From: Rhea pennata
Lineage: Eukaryota; Chordata; Aves; Rheiformes; Rheidae
Direction: 5' to 3'
NCBI RefSeq assembly: GCF_028389875.1
Contig: NW_026907699.1
Span: 62,001 to 126,000, forward strand
Length of the DNA: 64,000 nt
The notes beneath the pieces were generated by a model. That model saw only the letters and a program-made list of their open reading frames with translations, did no database searches and was not told the origin of the DNA. Below, in pieces: positions 37,928-50,243 of the stretch; the stretch's first letter is position 1, and every line of letters begins with the position of its first letter. A program made the translations under genes and the position numbers.

Positions 37928-38020
37928 GGCTGTGAATGAGAAGTGTCATCCTTCCTCTCCAAGAAGTTTCAAGGGAACATTTCAAAGCTGGAAACTGTCC
38001 CCAAAGAAGATTTGGATCTG
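37928..38020 (+). CDS. POLE: POLE exon 5, with in-frame TGA
   Basis: GCE, stop, [18 protein letters not shown] then [12 protein letters not shown] at 37937-37939 replaces the Arg of GCEREVSSF, consistent with CGA to TGA. Splice sites intact. Confidence 0.93.
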
Positions 38021-38063
38021 GTCAGTATTCCTCTGCCTGCTGTACTATTGAATAACCCTAATC

Positions 38064-38096
38064 TTTCTTTCTTTGTTTGTTTCTTTCTTTCTTTTG
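38064..38096. repeat. Pyrimidine-rich simple repeat (TTTC/TTTG)
   Basis: Short tract of ttctttctttgtttgtttc type in intron 5. Confidence 0.7.
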
Positions 38097-38643
38097 AGCT
38101 CAAGTGGAGTAGAAAGGGGCTAAGCAGTAAAGGGAAGCAGTATGCTTACCTTTAATCTTCAAGCACTGTTTGCATTGCATGTCATGAATAGGCTAATTAT
38201 TGCTTATTGATAGTAATTGCTTATTATAGTAATAGTAAATAAAATATATGTTCTGCTCCAGCACATAGTCTTTTTCACAGGATGCTCAAGAAACTTCCTG
38301 AGCTAGAAATGGTTGGAGATAAGAGTGTTGTGGCAGAAGGAGATACTATACATTTACTCTTTCTTGGGTGTGTACTGGTGATTGTGCTTGGAAACAGACA
38401 ACAAGACAAGATGGCCCTTGGTGTGAACTGGCATAGCTCATATGTTCTTCGCTGTCTTACGTGCTTGCTAGCATCTCTTCTCACTCCTAGTCTTTCCATC
38501 CAATTACTACCTCTTCTTTGGCCAGTTCTTCCGTGTGTGCCAGTATAATTTGCCTTCCCAACGCTTTCTTACTGTTAGCAGTCTTCCCCTTTCCCTCATT
38601 ACTCTTTTCCACCCTCAGCTGGCACTGTCTTGTTGCTTTGTAG

Positions 38644-38795
38644 CCAAATCACTTGGTGGGTCTTAAGCAGAACTACATTAAGTTATCCTTCCACACGGAT
38701 GACTTGGTGAAGGTGCGGAAAGAGATCTCTCTTGTTGTGAGGAAAAACAGAGAGCGAGACCAGGCGAGCGATGTCTATACGTCTATGCTGTCAAG
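38644..38795 (+). CDS. POLE: POLE exon 6, donor lost
   Basis: [18 protein letters not shown] then [19 protein letters not shown] (split here) and [13 protein letters not shown]. One codon is missing relative to human HTVEDLVKV. The donor position reads gaaaga where gtaaga is expected. The conserved peptides of exons 7 and 8 do not follow; 38920-38960 (ISKEEESSEV) may be a remnant of exon 7 (VITDEEETSKK). Confidence 0.85.
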
Positions 38796-39398
38796 GAAAG
38801 AGGTCTCCTTAGGATGGTTGGTCCATGGGCTTACTAGGATTCCCCTAGTCACACAGACTAAAAAGTACAAATGAGAATTCCAATCTTCTCTTTGGTTTCC
38901 TACACCTGATGTCTGATTTCAGTTGAACCATTTCAAAGGAAGAGGAATCTAGTGAAGTGAGCACTCCCTGCCCCACTGAGAGGTGTACATTTTTTGTTCC
39001 AGGTGGTTCCTGGGGTGCCCAGCTATTCTTAAACTCATTGTTATGCTTTATAAATCCAATGCCATAAGAAACCTTTACTATAAAGGCATAGAGGTAATAA
39101 GTGTTTTTTGCCTGCGCAATGTTTCCTCACGTGCTGTCAGTCCTGATGACTCTCTTTCTCGAAGGGGGTTGTTGCATTAAAGAGAAGCTTTTGTTATTCC
39201 GTTCTCTCCTGTTAATGAATTTTGCTGTTTGGTTATCAGTGGGTACCACTGTTGCTACCTTGTCTCCTACAGTCAAGCCTGCTGGGTCTGAGATGTGCAT
39301 AAACCTACTTACGTAAATTAGTTGGTGATCTAATGAGAACTGCTCGTTAAATCATATTCTAAAGCTGATTTGAGTTTAATGTATTTGGTCATATTCAG

Positions 39399-39506
39399 GA
39401 TCCGGTTCTTCTCGCCTTTGACATTGAAACTACCAAACTGCCTTTGAAGTTTCCTGATGCAGAGACAGACTGGATCATGATGATCTCCTACGTGGTTGAT
39501 GGGCAG
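39399..39506 (+). CDS. POLE: POLE exon 9, exonuclease motif I
   Basis: [20 protein letters not shown] then [16 protein letters not shown]. The exo I acidic pair (D275 and E277 in human) and the Pro of the P286 hotspot are kept. Trp replaces Gln in ETDQIMM. Open, with normal splice sites. Confidence 0.95.
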
Positions 39507-39996
39507 GTAATGGAACAACAGTTCTTTTCTTCATGCTTTGGAGCAAAATACTAGACAGCAAACGAGCATGTCACCTTTGGCGGTCTGGTCCCTGGCTTGC
39601 TTTGTTGCTAGTTGCTTGGTTTATATGTAATGGCTGTGGAAATAAAATTGAAGTCTAGTCTGAATGATGCATAAGGATTTCCTCGTTTTGTACGTTGGAG
39701 AACCCAGCTAAGGCTACTGGTGCCCCTTTGAGGGGCAGTAGTAATTCGGAGAGTATAGTCCTTAAGTTGTCTTCCTTTTGGCATCCTTAGTTGATTGTAA
39801 GCAATTGTTCAGAAGGTGACCTCCAAAGAGTTGTTCCCACTTGACAAAAGCTCTACCTATCAAGCTGTGCAAGGATTATCGCATCGATGGAAGACTATTT
39901 CATCCTTTAGGCAGTGTGTTCCGGTTGTTCAGGAACGTGTCCCTGGTGTAGCAGGGATCTGAGTCCTCAGTAACTCTTCCTTTGTCAACTCTCTAG

Positions 39997-40105
<109 letters not shown>

Positions 40106-40427
40106 GTAAGTAGGTTCTACTTGGGAAATAAGGCTGCTTTTTATCTGCCTTGGTCTCTTGTAGGCCAAAGAGAGCTTATCACCCAATAGAGTGTATCTTT
40201 GGGGAGCACAGCGGACAGTCACAGTGCTGGTGATGCTTTCATTTCATGGTGTGATGATGAGGCAGATCAGGTTCTAGCTAGGTCAAGAGCAGAGGGGAAG
40301 GACTGCATCAATTTTATTATATCCAGTGCCTGCCTGCAGGAGGTGAATTTGCTGAGTGTTTGTGTTTGTGTTTGTGGGGGAGATGTTTTTTGTTTTGAGT
40401 TTTTTTTAATCCTCTGTTGCATACTAG

Positions 40428-40510
40428 GCTCATTTAATGCAGAGGCGGTTTGAACATGTCCAGAAGACCAAACCTATCATTGTCACATACGATGGAGACT
40501 TCTTTGGCTG
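40428..40510 (+). CDS. POLE: POLE exon 11, exonuclease motif II with Asp-to-Gly
   Basis: AHLMQRRFEHVQKTKPIIV then TYDGDFFGW. Human reads TYNGDFFDW, where D368 is a catalytic metal ligand; here its codon is ggc (Gly, 40506-40508). The nearby Asn is Asp, and the Trp of QRWF is Arg. Proofreading would be lost even if the protein were made. Confidence 0.93.
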
Positions 40511-41237
40511 GTGAGATCAGGAATGAAAACTAACCTGGTTTCTAAAAGGAAATGTTGTCTAGGCCATGAGGTGAGATTGGGTACCAGCCTGTATGTCCTT
40601 TGTCTGGAGGTCACATAGCGGCCACATGCGTTCTTATCTATGCAGACTATCCAACCAGTTTGGGAACCTGTTTACAACCTGATTATGTGCTCTTTATCTG
40701 GAGTACTGGGCTGAGTCTTGGATCGCCAGCCTGCAGAGGACTGTCGAAGAGGGGGAGGTGGAATTCAGAATTTTTTTTTTTCCCTGAGCAGAGCTATGTT
40801 TATTGGCTTTCTATAGAGTCTCCTCAGTTGGTCCTGGGATTGCTGAGCTACTTCTAGATTGTTGTTGATTTGGCAATGTTTGTACACTGATGACCTCAGT
40901 AACTGGAGAACAGGCAAAGTGTCAAAAGAGAACTGCAGAATAATAGGGAGACCAGAGCAGCCAAGCCTTTGGGGAGCGAGGGAAACTCGATCATAATGTT
41001 CTGCCTCCTGGTATAGGATGTAAGCAAACAGCTTCCTTCTTGCAGTAGCTCTGCCCTACAGGGAGTTTTCACTGTGGCCAGCTCTCACGGGTAAGGTCTG
41101 GAGCAAAGGAGAATTCACAAGAAAAATTCCTCATTAAGTAGCTTACAAGAAAGCAATTCTGAAACCCTTGGGGTGGGGATGGGGTGGAGGAAAGGGACTG
41201 CTTTGTTTCTTCTCTTCTGCATTGTCTCTCTCCTCAG

Positions 41238-41357
41238 GCCTTTTGTGGAAGCAAGAGCAGCAGCTCATGGAATTAATATGTGTCAGGAAATTGGATTTCA
41301 GAAGGGCAGCCAGGGAGAGTACAAAGCCCCACAGTGCATCCACATGGATTGTCTGAG
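41238..41357 (+). CDS. POLE: POLE exon 12
   Basis: [20 protein letters not shown] then [20 protein letters not shown], nearly identical to human. Open, splice sites ctcag / gtaccg. Confidence 0.95.
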
Positions 41358-41756
41358 GTACCGAATGCTGCATCTGTACCGTATAACTGCATCTTTATCT
41401 GTTAAATTTGTATAAAATGCCTACAGTTGATGTATTTGAATACTGTCCCTTTTCCATCTCTGTGCACTGCTATCATGAGTTGCATCTTATTAGGAAAGGA
41501 CTAGCACCCCCATCTTTGGTTGTGCTGCTTCTACTCGGTACTCCATTGTGTGCCGTTAGCTACAGAAGTTACGTCTTGCCCACACTAGCCTGAACAACTA
41601 ACTCTGTTTATACAGTCTGCTCGTGGCTGTCACTGGGGATTTGAGAACTGTCCTGGATAGCAGGTAAAAGGACAGGATAAGACCAAACCGTTGTAGTGGG
41701 CACAGGGCCATATTCTAACCCAACAGCCTGCCTAGCACAGAGAGGAAAAGAAAGGG

Positions 41757-41758
41757 TG

Positions 41759-41792
<34 letters not shown>

Positions 41793-41798
41793 TGTGTA
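41757..41798. repeat. (TG)n microsatellite in intron 12
   Basis: About 16 TG dinucleotides, interrupted once by TTTG. Confidence 0.95.
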
Positions 41799-42195
41799 CA
41801 GGAGAGGGCTGTCTGTCTTGGCAGTTGTGACTTGAATGTTTTTTCACATTGGACCAGTGTCCAGACTCTGGAAAACAACTGCCTCTCTTTGCAGTCCTGC
41901 TGATACCTCCTCCTGTGTTTAAACGTTTATCTTTGAAGTCTCTGAAGTATGAGGGTTGAGAAAAATCTGAGCAGTAGAAATGATTTGAATAGCAGAATTT
42001 GTACGAGTCAGGATTTAAGAGCATGGGTAGATATGCAGACTGTCTAAAGCTGTGCAGCTTCTTATTCCACTGCACTTGGATGTTCTGCTCTCACCTTTCC
42101 CTGTTAGAGTAATCCAGATCTTTTTGTACGTAGCAGCCCTTTCTGAAGTGCAGGGCTGTCTCTTCGTAGACTGGCATTTTCATTATTCTGTCTAG

Positions 42196-42328
42196 GTGGG
42201 TGAAGAGAGAGAGTTACCTGCCAGTGGGAAGTCACAACCTGAAAGCAGCAGCGAAAGCAAAACTGGGTTATGATGCAGTGGAGCTGGACCCTGAAGAGAT
42301 GTGCCGGACGGCTATGGAGGAGCCTCAG
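42196..42328 (+). CDS. POLE: POLE exon 13
   Basis: [20 protein letters not shown] then [20 protein letters not shown] and EEPQ. Open, with normal borders; the Val of the human V411 hotspot (YDxVELDP) is kept. Confidence 0.95.
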
Positions 42329-42911
42329 GTATTCCCACCCTGTGCTGTATCTCTGGGCATCTGCAATATTAGTGAACCTTTGAGTTAGAGCTTTGTGAAA
42401 TCCTTTAAGTTAATGCAGTGTCTTTGAGAAGTTGTCAGTGTATCTTGCTGAATTTCAGACACCTGAAAGAACTTAAGCTTAGGGAAGAATAGAATTTCTT
42501 TGATGTTTTTCTGGCATTGGCGCTGCACTGTATATTTGTGTTATTTACACTTCTGCAAAACGGTAGTACTCAGGGCATTGCAACGGAGCAGTACTTTGCT
42601 AGTGTTCAGGAGACACCTTAATGAGGTTTCTGCCGAAGCCCTGGAGATCTCTGTAGGCCAAGAGTGGCCTCCTGACCACTCCGGAGTGGCATCTGTGCAG
42701 ATGTGTGAAATCTTCCCCATTTCTGCTAATTTGGAGCTGGCTTATGTAATTCAGGTTAAAGCAGAATGTCGTCTTAAGCCAACTGATAACTCTTTACATG
42801 CTGGGATGTTTGTATGCAGAAATATACCTTTTGCATCTTCCTGCTGATTTCAACCTTTCATTGTTTCCCGTTGTACGTGTTAACTGCTGTATTAAATGTG
42901 ACTGGGATTGA

Positions 42912-43118
<207 letters not shown>

Positions 43119-43442
43119 TAGAACTAATTTCTACTGTTTGGATAGTTTTTCCCAAGGAAAGGAGGGAAAGTAGTCTCCAAATGCGCTTCCTTTCTGCAGT
43201 ACAGCAGTCATAGCTGTTTTCCATAGACCAGTTATGGGTAGCCTAAGTGAAGGAGTTGGTTTTGTTTCCTTACTGTGCTCCTTCTTGCCTTGGGCTTCAA
43301 TACTGCCTGAATAAACACATCATGTTGGGCACCAAATCAGACATTTAAGTTCAATGATGTGGTGATAAAGCCAGCCTAATTGCAGCAGCACCCTTTACAG
43401 TGCTTCTTTCTAAGTCCAGTTTTTGATGTCTGTGTTTTACAG

Positions 43443-43655
43443 GTGTTAAGAAAAGGTTCTGGGACACTGTGTGAGGCATTGCTGATGGTTCAGGCCTATC
43501 ACGCCAACATCATCTTCCGCAACAAGCAGGAGCAGGAGTTCAGCAAACTTACAGATGATGGCCACGTGCTGGACTCGGAGACGTATGTAGGAGGCCACAT
43601 GGAAGCTCTGGAACCTGGGGTTTTTCGCAGTGACATCCCTTGCTGCTTTAAAAAG
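43443..43655 (+). CDS. POLE: POLE exon 15
   Basis: [71 protein letters not shown]. Fully open, 71 codons as in human, splice sites ttacag / gtaagg. Confidence 0.96.
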
Positions 43656-44904
43656 GTAAGGACACAATCAAGGTGCTGCGACAGAGGCTTTAAAATGGTA
43701 ATGCAATGATGCTCTTTCTCTTCTTTCTGGAGAACATGGCAGTAGGGAATAACCCTCCAACTGGAATTACCATCCTCTGTTCTTTTGGGGGATACCCAAT
43801 AGCAATACCTGTTATAAAACTTTGATACCTAATTTATGGCTTGAGTGTATGAACCTGCTTAGAGTTTAGGTGGGAAGGGTTGGAGAAGTTGCTCTTCATG
43901 ACCTCAGACTGGCTATTGGGTAAAGACAGTGTTACAGCAAGGAGAGTGGTTCATTGCTTTTGTGTGGGTTTGTTTATTGGTTGGTTGAGGGTGGGTTTTT
44001 TTTTATGGTTTTTGGTTTTCTTTGAGCGAGTGGTTGTTGGCATAGATGACTCTGTTTTTGTCTCATCAGGATTATATCTTTGTCCTTCTCCCACTCAAGC
44101 CAAGCTTCTTTCGGCCACTTCATTTGGCCTCTTTTACCTGTTTCTGGTTAGTACTACTGTCTAGATTGTAAGTTTTTAGAGGCAACTTCTCTCTTTGCTG
44201 TGTGATACACCACACCTCAGTGCTGCTTATTTTAGTGGCCTTAATCTCATAAATGATCTTAAGGGAACGTGCACTGTGAATTTAGAAGGATCTTAAATCT
44301 AAATCCTTGGCCCCTTAGAGCAGGGAGAAGTGTGAGCAGCTGACTGCTAGGTCAGCCACGCCTCATAAGTGTTGCTCTATGGAACATACATGCAATCATC
44401 TCTTCTTGTTAGCTGCCCTATATAGCCTCCTTTGCAGGAGAACTCCAAGGGCCGGGGAGCAGCCACCATCTCTTCTCTGCTTTGTGTTTTGCCTTAGTGC
44501 GAGTGGTGTAGACTTTTGTGAGTTGTAGGGTTCTTAGCAGAAAGCCACCGTCCTTCAGTTCTAGAGAGCTCTCAAGTTGGCTGTGGAGGTCAGGCCAGCT
44601 AATTGGCCAACATTATCTGCCTGCTCACATCGGAGCTGGTCGATGAACAAAGGGGCATTTCCAGATGCCATTCAGCTGACCTGTTTCAGCCATCTGCCCT
44701 TCAGATGAGATGAACTGCTCTCTACCCATACTGAGACATGCTCTGCTAAGTAGTGAGCCTGTTTTCAAAGATCCCCGAAGCTACACTGGAGCATGGATAA
44801 TCTTGCAGAAGCTGTCACTCCCCACCCCCTCTTTCCCTGGGCAGTGTGCGAGGATGGGTGTCAGGGCTAGAACAGGTCTCGGTATCATTCCTGTATCCTT
44901 GCAG

Positions 44905-45012
44905 AATCCTGCTGCCTTTGACTTCCTGGTGCAGCACATGGAGAAGACGCTCCGGCATGCTGTCGAAGAGGAAGAAGGTTTGCCTTTGGATCAAGTCACC
45001 AGCTTCCAGGAA
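44905..45012 (+). CDS. POLE: POLE exon 16
   Basis: [20 protein letters not shown] then [16 protein letters not shown], 36 codons, open. Donor gtctgt is weak but usable. Confidence 0.94.
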
Positions 45013-45597
45013 GTCTGTTGTCCTGCCTCAGCCTGCAGGGCCAGAAGCATGACTGGGCTTTCCAGGGAGAGCAGAATTGTGAGGGTGGAGTTGCAGCACA
45101 TTTCTTTAGGCAAGCCTGGGTCCTGTGCACATATGTTGGTGTTGAAGAAAGTTGTTATACAACTTTGAGTTCTGCCCCATGTATATCTGTGCCTTATTTC
45201 CCATATTAATAAAGAACTGGCATAGGCTGGAGGCAAGGCTGATTTTTCTCATCCTGAATATGTCTGGTGAGACACCACATGTTAAAGATGCCTGTTTAGA
45301 CTCATTTTATACTCCATGGAGAGAGACAGGAGAAACTTATCTGTAGACATTTGCAGTGTAGATGAAACCTACCTTGGAGGTCCAAAAGAAAACCTTAAAG
45401 ATTGGTGGCTAAAGAAGACTCGCCTCTGCCACTCTTCTTAATCCTGTTCCTTTAGTTCTTCATACTCTTCCTCTGTTCCCCAGACTCAGTGGCAGGTGTC
45501 TCTGCATGTGGGAAGTAAAGGACCAAATATAGTGCATATGTGACTGCATCATTAATTCCTTCTTGTTTGAATTTTACTTCTTTACATCTCCCCGCAG

Positions 45598-45726
45598 GTT
45601 TGTGATGAAATCAAAGTCAAGCTGAATTCCTTTAATGATGTTCCTAACGGAATTGAATGCCCCCGTATCTACCATTTAGATGTAGGGGCCATGTACCCCA
45701 ACATCATTCTGACCAACAGGTTGCAG
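45598..45726 (+). CDS. POLE: POLE exon 17, polymerase motif A
   Basis: [20 protein letters not shown] then [20 protein letters not shown] and RLQ. Motif A ([11 protein letters not shown]), with the first catalytic Asp, is intact. Open, 43 codons. Confidence 0.95.
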
Positions 45727-46142
45727 GTGGGTAACCTCAGTCCAGTCAGGAAGGTGTCTTCTGTTTTGTCTTGCAGATGGTCTAGGAGTTCCCTCCAATT
45801 TGATCCCCTTAACGGCAAACAATAAACTTTCTGCCCTGGACAGGGGGATAAAATAAGGCTCAGTTTGAAATCCAGTCAGGCTGTTACAGTTGGCAGGTGT
45901 ACAGAGCCGAAAGGTCTGTCCAAGGTAGAGCAATAGCTTTAGCTGGTTTCTTCCAAAGAATAGTCATTGTTTTTGCTGTAACTTGTGTTCTGAAAAGCTC
46001 CTAGAAAGGAAAACTTACTGAACATCACCTCTGTGATGTTCACATTTGTGTTCTTCTACTACCCAACATCTGTTCATTCTGAAATATGTCACTGGAGACG
46101 GTTCTGTTTTCTCTAACATGGGTGTGTCTGACCTGTGTCCAG

Positions 46143-46245
46143 CCTTCAGCAATGGTGGATGAGGCCACGTGTGCTGCCTGTGACTTCAACAAGCCAGGTG
46201 CTCATCGTTGGTGCCGGATGACTTGGCAGTGGAGAGGAGAATTCA
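46143..46245 (+). CDS. POLE: POLE exon 18, iron-sulphur cysteine altered
   Basis: [19 protein letters not shown] then [15 protein letters not shown]. Polε binds an iron-sulphur cluster through a Cys set that includes CAAC and the Cys of GANCQ. Here the latter is Arg (cgt, 46206-46208), with a Cys two residues further on. Open, normal splice sites. Confidence 0.92.
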
Positions 46246-46384
46246 GTAAGTGTAATTCTGCTGTCTGCTTTGTCAAGTTCCCTGTTGCATTGCAGCATGG
46301 ATAGAGCTTGCAGTGTGAGCTGAAGACACAGAGACCACTTCCTGTTCCTCCCCTGGAGAGCTCCTAGTTGCTGTTCCTTTGCAG

Positions 46385-46527
46385 TGCCTGCAAGCCGCAG
46401 CGAGTATCACTGCATCCAGCAACGACTGGAGCCTGAGATGTTTCCTGCTCTGTATCCAGATGGAGCACCCCGGGCGTTCCACGAGCTTTCCCGTGAAGAG
46501 CAGGCCAAGTATGAGAAGAAGTGACTG
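46385..46527 (+). CDS. POLE: POLE exon 19, with in-frame TGA
   Basis: [20 protein letters not shown] then [20 protein letters not shown] and KYEKK, stop, L. TGA at 46522-46524 replaces an Arg of human YEKRRL, consistent with CGA to TGA. Confidence 0.93.
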
Positions 46528-46798
46528 GTAAGTGAAAAAAAAAATGGCATTACCTGGAGCAGGTTTTTGCTGCCTAGACTGCAAACACATCATTAATTAC
46601 TTCTCTCTCAGGTCTGGAGCTACTTAGTTCATGCTGGCTCAGACTGAATTTGATCTCAGTTTTATGCTGCAACAGTTTTCCCCTAGGATCCCAACCAATT
46701 CCTGTACGTTTTTTGAGGAGGAGGCAAGTGCTGTTTTTTGTCTCAGTGTTTCTCTTTTCTCACTGAGAGCCATATATTTGAGCTGACACACATGAAAG

Positions 46799-46838
46799 GT
46801 GGTGTTTGTTTGTCTGTTTGTTTTTGTTGTTGTTCTTT
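46799..46838. repeat. Simple repeat (TTTG/TTG) in intron 19
   Basis: Low-complexity tgtttgtttgtctgtttg followed by gttgttgttc. Confidence 0.7.
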
Positions 46839-47254
46839 AATGAGTGCTAATTAAAGCATGTCAGTGAAACACATGTGTCAATACCCTTTCACTTTTTGCT
46901 CCTAAAGTGATACTGCTCAGCAGAAGCATCTAGTTAGCAGGGGCTCTGAGCAGAGCCTGAATTTGTGGATGGGCCATCATGGGCAATTTATTTCCCACAC
47001 ATACCTCTGCATCTCTATAGAGAGGTGCTGTTTCTCTCTGAATTAGTATCTTCCACCCCTTGCCTGTGTAGCAGGTCTGCTTCCTTGCTTTCCTAGGTAT
47101 GGTGTTTATTTGCATTGATGGAATTTTTCTCAGACTGGTGCCTTGAAAGCTTCGGATCTGTGTGGTTTGCCCTGATGCCATTGTGTTCATCCTTCCCATC
47201 CATAGTGGGGCACTGATCTGTGAGAAGGCTTTCTCTATTTATTCCCTTTACTAG

Positions 47255-47400
47255 ATTATTGCTGCAAGGCTTGTGAGCAGATCCACGTCACCAAGGTGGA
47301 GGAGCGTGTCACCACCATCTGCCAGCGAGAGAACTCTTTCTATGTAGACACTGTACGAGCTTTCAGAGACCGTCGCTGTGAGTTCAAGGGGCTGCATGAG
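47255..47400 (+). CDS. POLE: POLE exon 20, 5' end damaged
   Basis: [19 protein letters not shown] then [20 protein letters not shown] and [10 protein letters not shown]. The expected Ala codon and first base at the 5' edge are missing after actag, so the junction with exon 19 is out of frame by about 4 nt. RKAYKK of human is CKACEQ. Confidence 0.88.
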
Positions 47401-48370
47401 GTGCTGGGCTTGAATTTCTGTTTTATTTGTGCTGCGAAAGCTAGAAGGTCCTCACCTCTCACTGAAAACTTGAACCCTAAAGGATCGTTTTGCTCAATCT
47501 GTATGGTCAATAAGAAATACTAGCTTTCCTGACAGCTCTGGTGCAAGTGCAGTTTTTCCCCTGCTGAATCCTAAACAGCTGCTGCCACAGTGGTTCCTAT
47601 CTCTGTGATGTCTCAGCTCACTTTCAGTGCTAGGAAAGAAAACAGCTGGGTTTTTTTTGGCTTTTACTGGATCTAGAAAATCCTCAGCTCAACTATTTTG
47701 TGATCTGGTTTGTGTTCAGCGTAGGGTACTTTTCAAACAGAAAGATGAGACAAGCAGAGAAACAATCTTGATCTTAGGCTAAGAAATGATTGATTCTAGG
47801 AGAAAGAAGCAGCATATTCTAGTTCTCAAATGTTTGGAGTCTTGTGGCAGAGGGAGGAGACTGACATGTAATTGCTAATATGTTGAAAGAAATGACAAGA
47901 CGCTGGGACTCTGTCTCTGGAAGAGTTTAATAAAGAGCCATTTGCTTTGCAGTTATTGCTAGTTCTGTCGTGAATCACGGGAGTGGCTGGGAGGCCTTTT
48001 CTACTGAAATGTTCTGCTGTTAGTCTCGATCTAATCTCTTGCTGCAAGCATTTAGTTCTTGCCAGCACAATACGTGGTGTGACAGAATTGATGTAGGATG
48101 GCAGTTCTGCTGGGATTAGGTAATTCTAACTATGGGTGTGAGTTACAGTTGATGCTGCAAGACTCTTCCATAATATAGCATAATGCCTATGCCCAACGCT
48201 TCCCCCTCAAATGCAAAAGAAAGAGCAGAAAGAAAGAGGAATTATCTTAATAACTGATACTGTTCTAGGATCACAGTGTCATATTAGGATTGAGGTGGGG
48301 GGAATATCTGGCTATTGGTACTGCCTGTAGTGGAATGTAGGGTTGTCCTGACTCTGCCTCTTGCCATCAG

Positions 48371-48519
48371 GTGTGGAAGAAAAAGCTGTCTGCGGCTGTG
48401 GAGACAGGCGATGCCTCTGAAGTGAAGCACTGCAAGAATATGGAAATCCTCTATGACTCCCTGCAGCTGGCACACAAGTGTGTCCTCAATTCTTTCTATG
48501 GCTATGTCATGCGTAAAGG
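48371..48519 (+). CDS. POLE: POLE exon 21, polymerase motif B
   Basis: [50 protein letters not shown]. Motif B ([11 protein letters not shown]) is intact. Open, donor gtgagt. Confidence 0.95.
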
Positions 48520-48949
48520 GTGAGTCTCACCTGCGGTCATTGCTGGAGTCCTCCAGCAAGGAGCGTTGTAAACCAGAGCTGTTCTAGTGAGGCTCTCACC
48601 TTCTTAACGTGCTTCCGAAGCACGAGGGGGATGATAGGTGATCCCTGTAACACTTTTTTTTGTTCCTACTAATGACTTCTTATTTATTAGTCCCCTTAGC
48701 AGGGACCTTTGCTAAACAAGGCCCTGTAGCATTGGCAATGGATGGCAGGGTTGTCTATAGGTGATTCTTCAGGGTGTGCGGTTTCCTGAAGTATCACAGG
48801 GAAGGAAAAGGCAAATGATCTCCTGAGGGCTGTTGTGATTGTCTTTTTTGCCCTGAGACTTTATTTTCTGTACGACCTGATGCGCTTCCCCGCAGCTGTA
48901 CTTAAGAGGTAGCACTGCAGCCTTTTGACTGTCCCTCCTCCATTCACAG

Positions 48950-49038
48950 AGCTTGCTGGTACTCCATGGAAATGGCTGGGATTGCTTCACTGGAGCAAAT
49001 ATGATCACACAGGCTAGGGAGCTGATTGAGCAGATTGG
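48950..49038 (+). CDS. POLE: POLE exon 22, 4-nt deletion
   Basis: ACWYSMEMAGI, then 4 nt are lost near 48983-48985 (attgcttcact where attgtctgcttcact is expected). In the shifted frame it continues TGANMITQARELIEQIG. Arg of GARWY is Cys. Confidence 0.92.
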
Positions 49039-49348
49039 GTGAGTATGTACTGAGCTGAGGAAGAAAGGTTCTCCTGTATGTAGTGTGAGTAGGTGGGTAA
49101 GGGCAGAATTTGACCGGCAGAGAAGAGGAGCAGTGGGATAGATGTGGGATTAATCAGTGGAAGCTCTGGTGTTCTGGAGATTCAGGTTTCTGACATTGCC
49201 ATGGCTTATTAATGCCACTGCTGTTGTATGACTAGGACTTCCTTTGCAGAAAGGACACTGCCTCTGCCTGACTTGTGGACAGAGAACAGTTCTTTGGCAT
49301 ATTTTCCAATCTCTTCCTGATGATGATTTTTTTTTCTTCCGTTCTTAG

Positions 49349-49493
49349 GAGACCTCTAGAACTAGATAGAGATGGGATTTGGTGTGTTCTTCCCAACAGC
49401 TTCCCGGAAAACTTTGTCATCGAGTCAACCAATGCAAAGAAGCCGAAGGTGACAATCTGCTACCCAGGTGCCATGCTGAACATCCCCGTGAAG
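49349..49493 (+). CDS. POLE: POLE exon 23, polymerase motif C with Thr-to-Arg
   Basis: [20 protein letters not shown] then [20 protein letters not shown] and AMLNIPVK. Motif C is LDTDGIW in human; both Asp are kept, but the Thr between them is Arg (aga, 49368-49370). Open. Confidence 0.94.
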
Positions 49494-50243
49494 GTGAGTC
49501 TGGCATCTGTACCAGCCAGCTGTACAGTCTGGTAAAAACAGTGAAAGGGAAGAAAACGTTTTAGCCTTCTGTAGGCCTGCAAGCCAGTCAGGCAGTTCTT
49601 GTGAAGGGAGTAGCTCTACTGGCAGTGGAGTATGCATCTTTGTTCTCGGAGTTGGCTTCAGCCCAGAGGACAGCCTGTCTTTTGTCTCTGGTCCCCTGTG
49701 TAATGAGCAGGACGTTGGGGCTGACAGCTTTGCTTGCTACACAGCTACTCTCTGCCCTGCACAGCCCATAGCTCAAACTGGCGTTTGAGTGGAAGGAGAG
49801 ACTCTGATATAGCAGAGAGGGTATAGTGTAAGAGACCAGGGTTGGTGTCTGCTTATGTACATAGACTGCCAGAAGCAGTAGGAGTCAAGACAACAAGGTC
49901 CCATGCTCTGCTTGCTCAGACATTTATGGCTATAAGCCAAAAGAAGTGACTTCAGAGTCTCCTGCACTTTTCTTCAGGTCCCATGTTTGAGTCCTACGTG
50001 CTAAATTGTTCTGTAGGTTTCCAAGGAGTTGCTTGGTCACAAGGAATCAGGATACTTTATTCTCTGCTAAGATAGGGTAAGTTATGCTCCCTCAGGGGAG
50101 CAGGGATTGATCTTTCCCATCATCCGGAAGGAACAAAGGCCATCAGTGATCCCTTCAGACAGGATGATGTATCTGGGGGCTATCTGCTCGTATAATCAGC
50201 CGAGCTGTTGAGTGAGGCTATTCTGTTGGGGCTGTGCCGGCAG

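Noticed and set aside
39002..39091. AG/GT-flanked stretch between POLE exons 6 and 9 as a genuine exon 8
   Set aside because: All frames contain stops or lack the conserved residues; the similarity to exon 8 is too weak to annotate.
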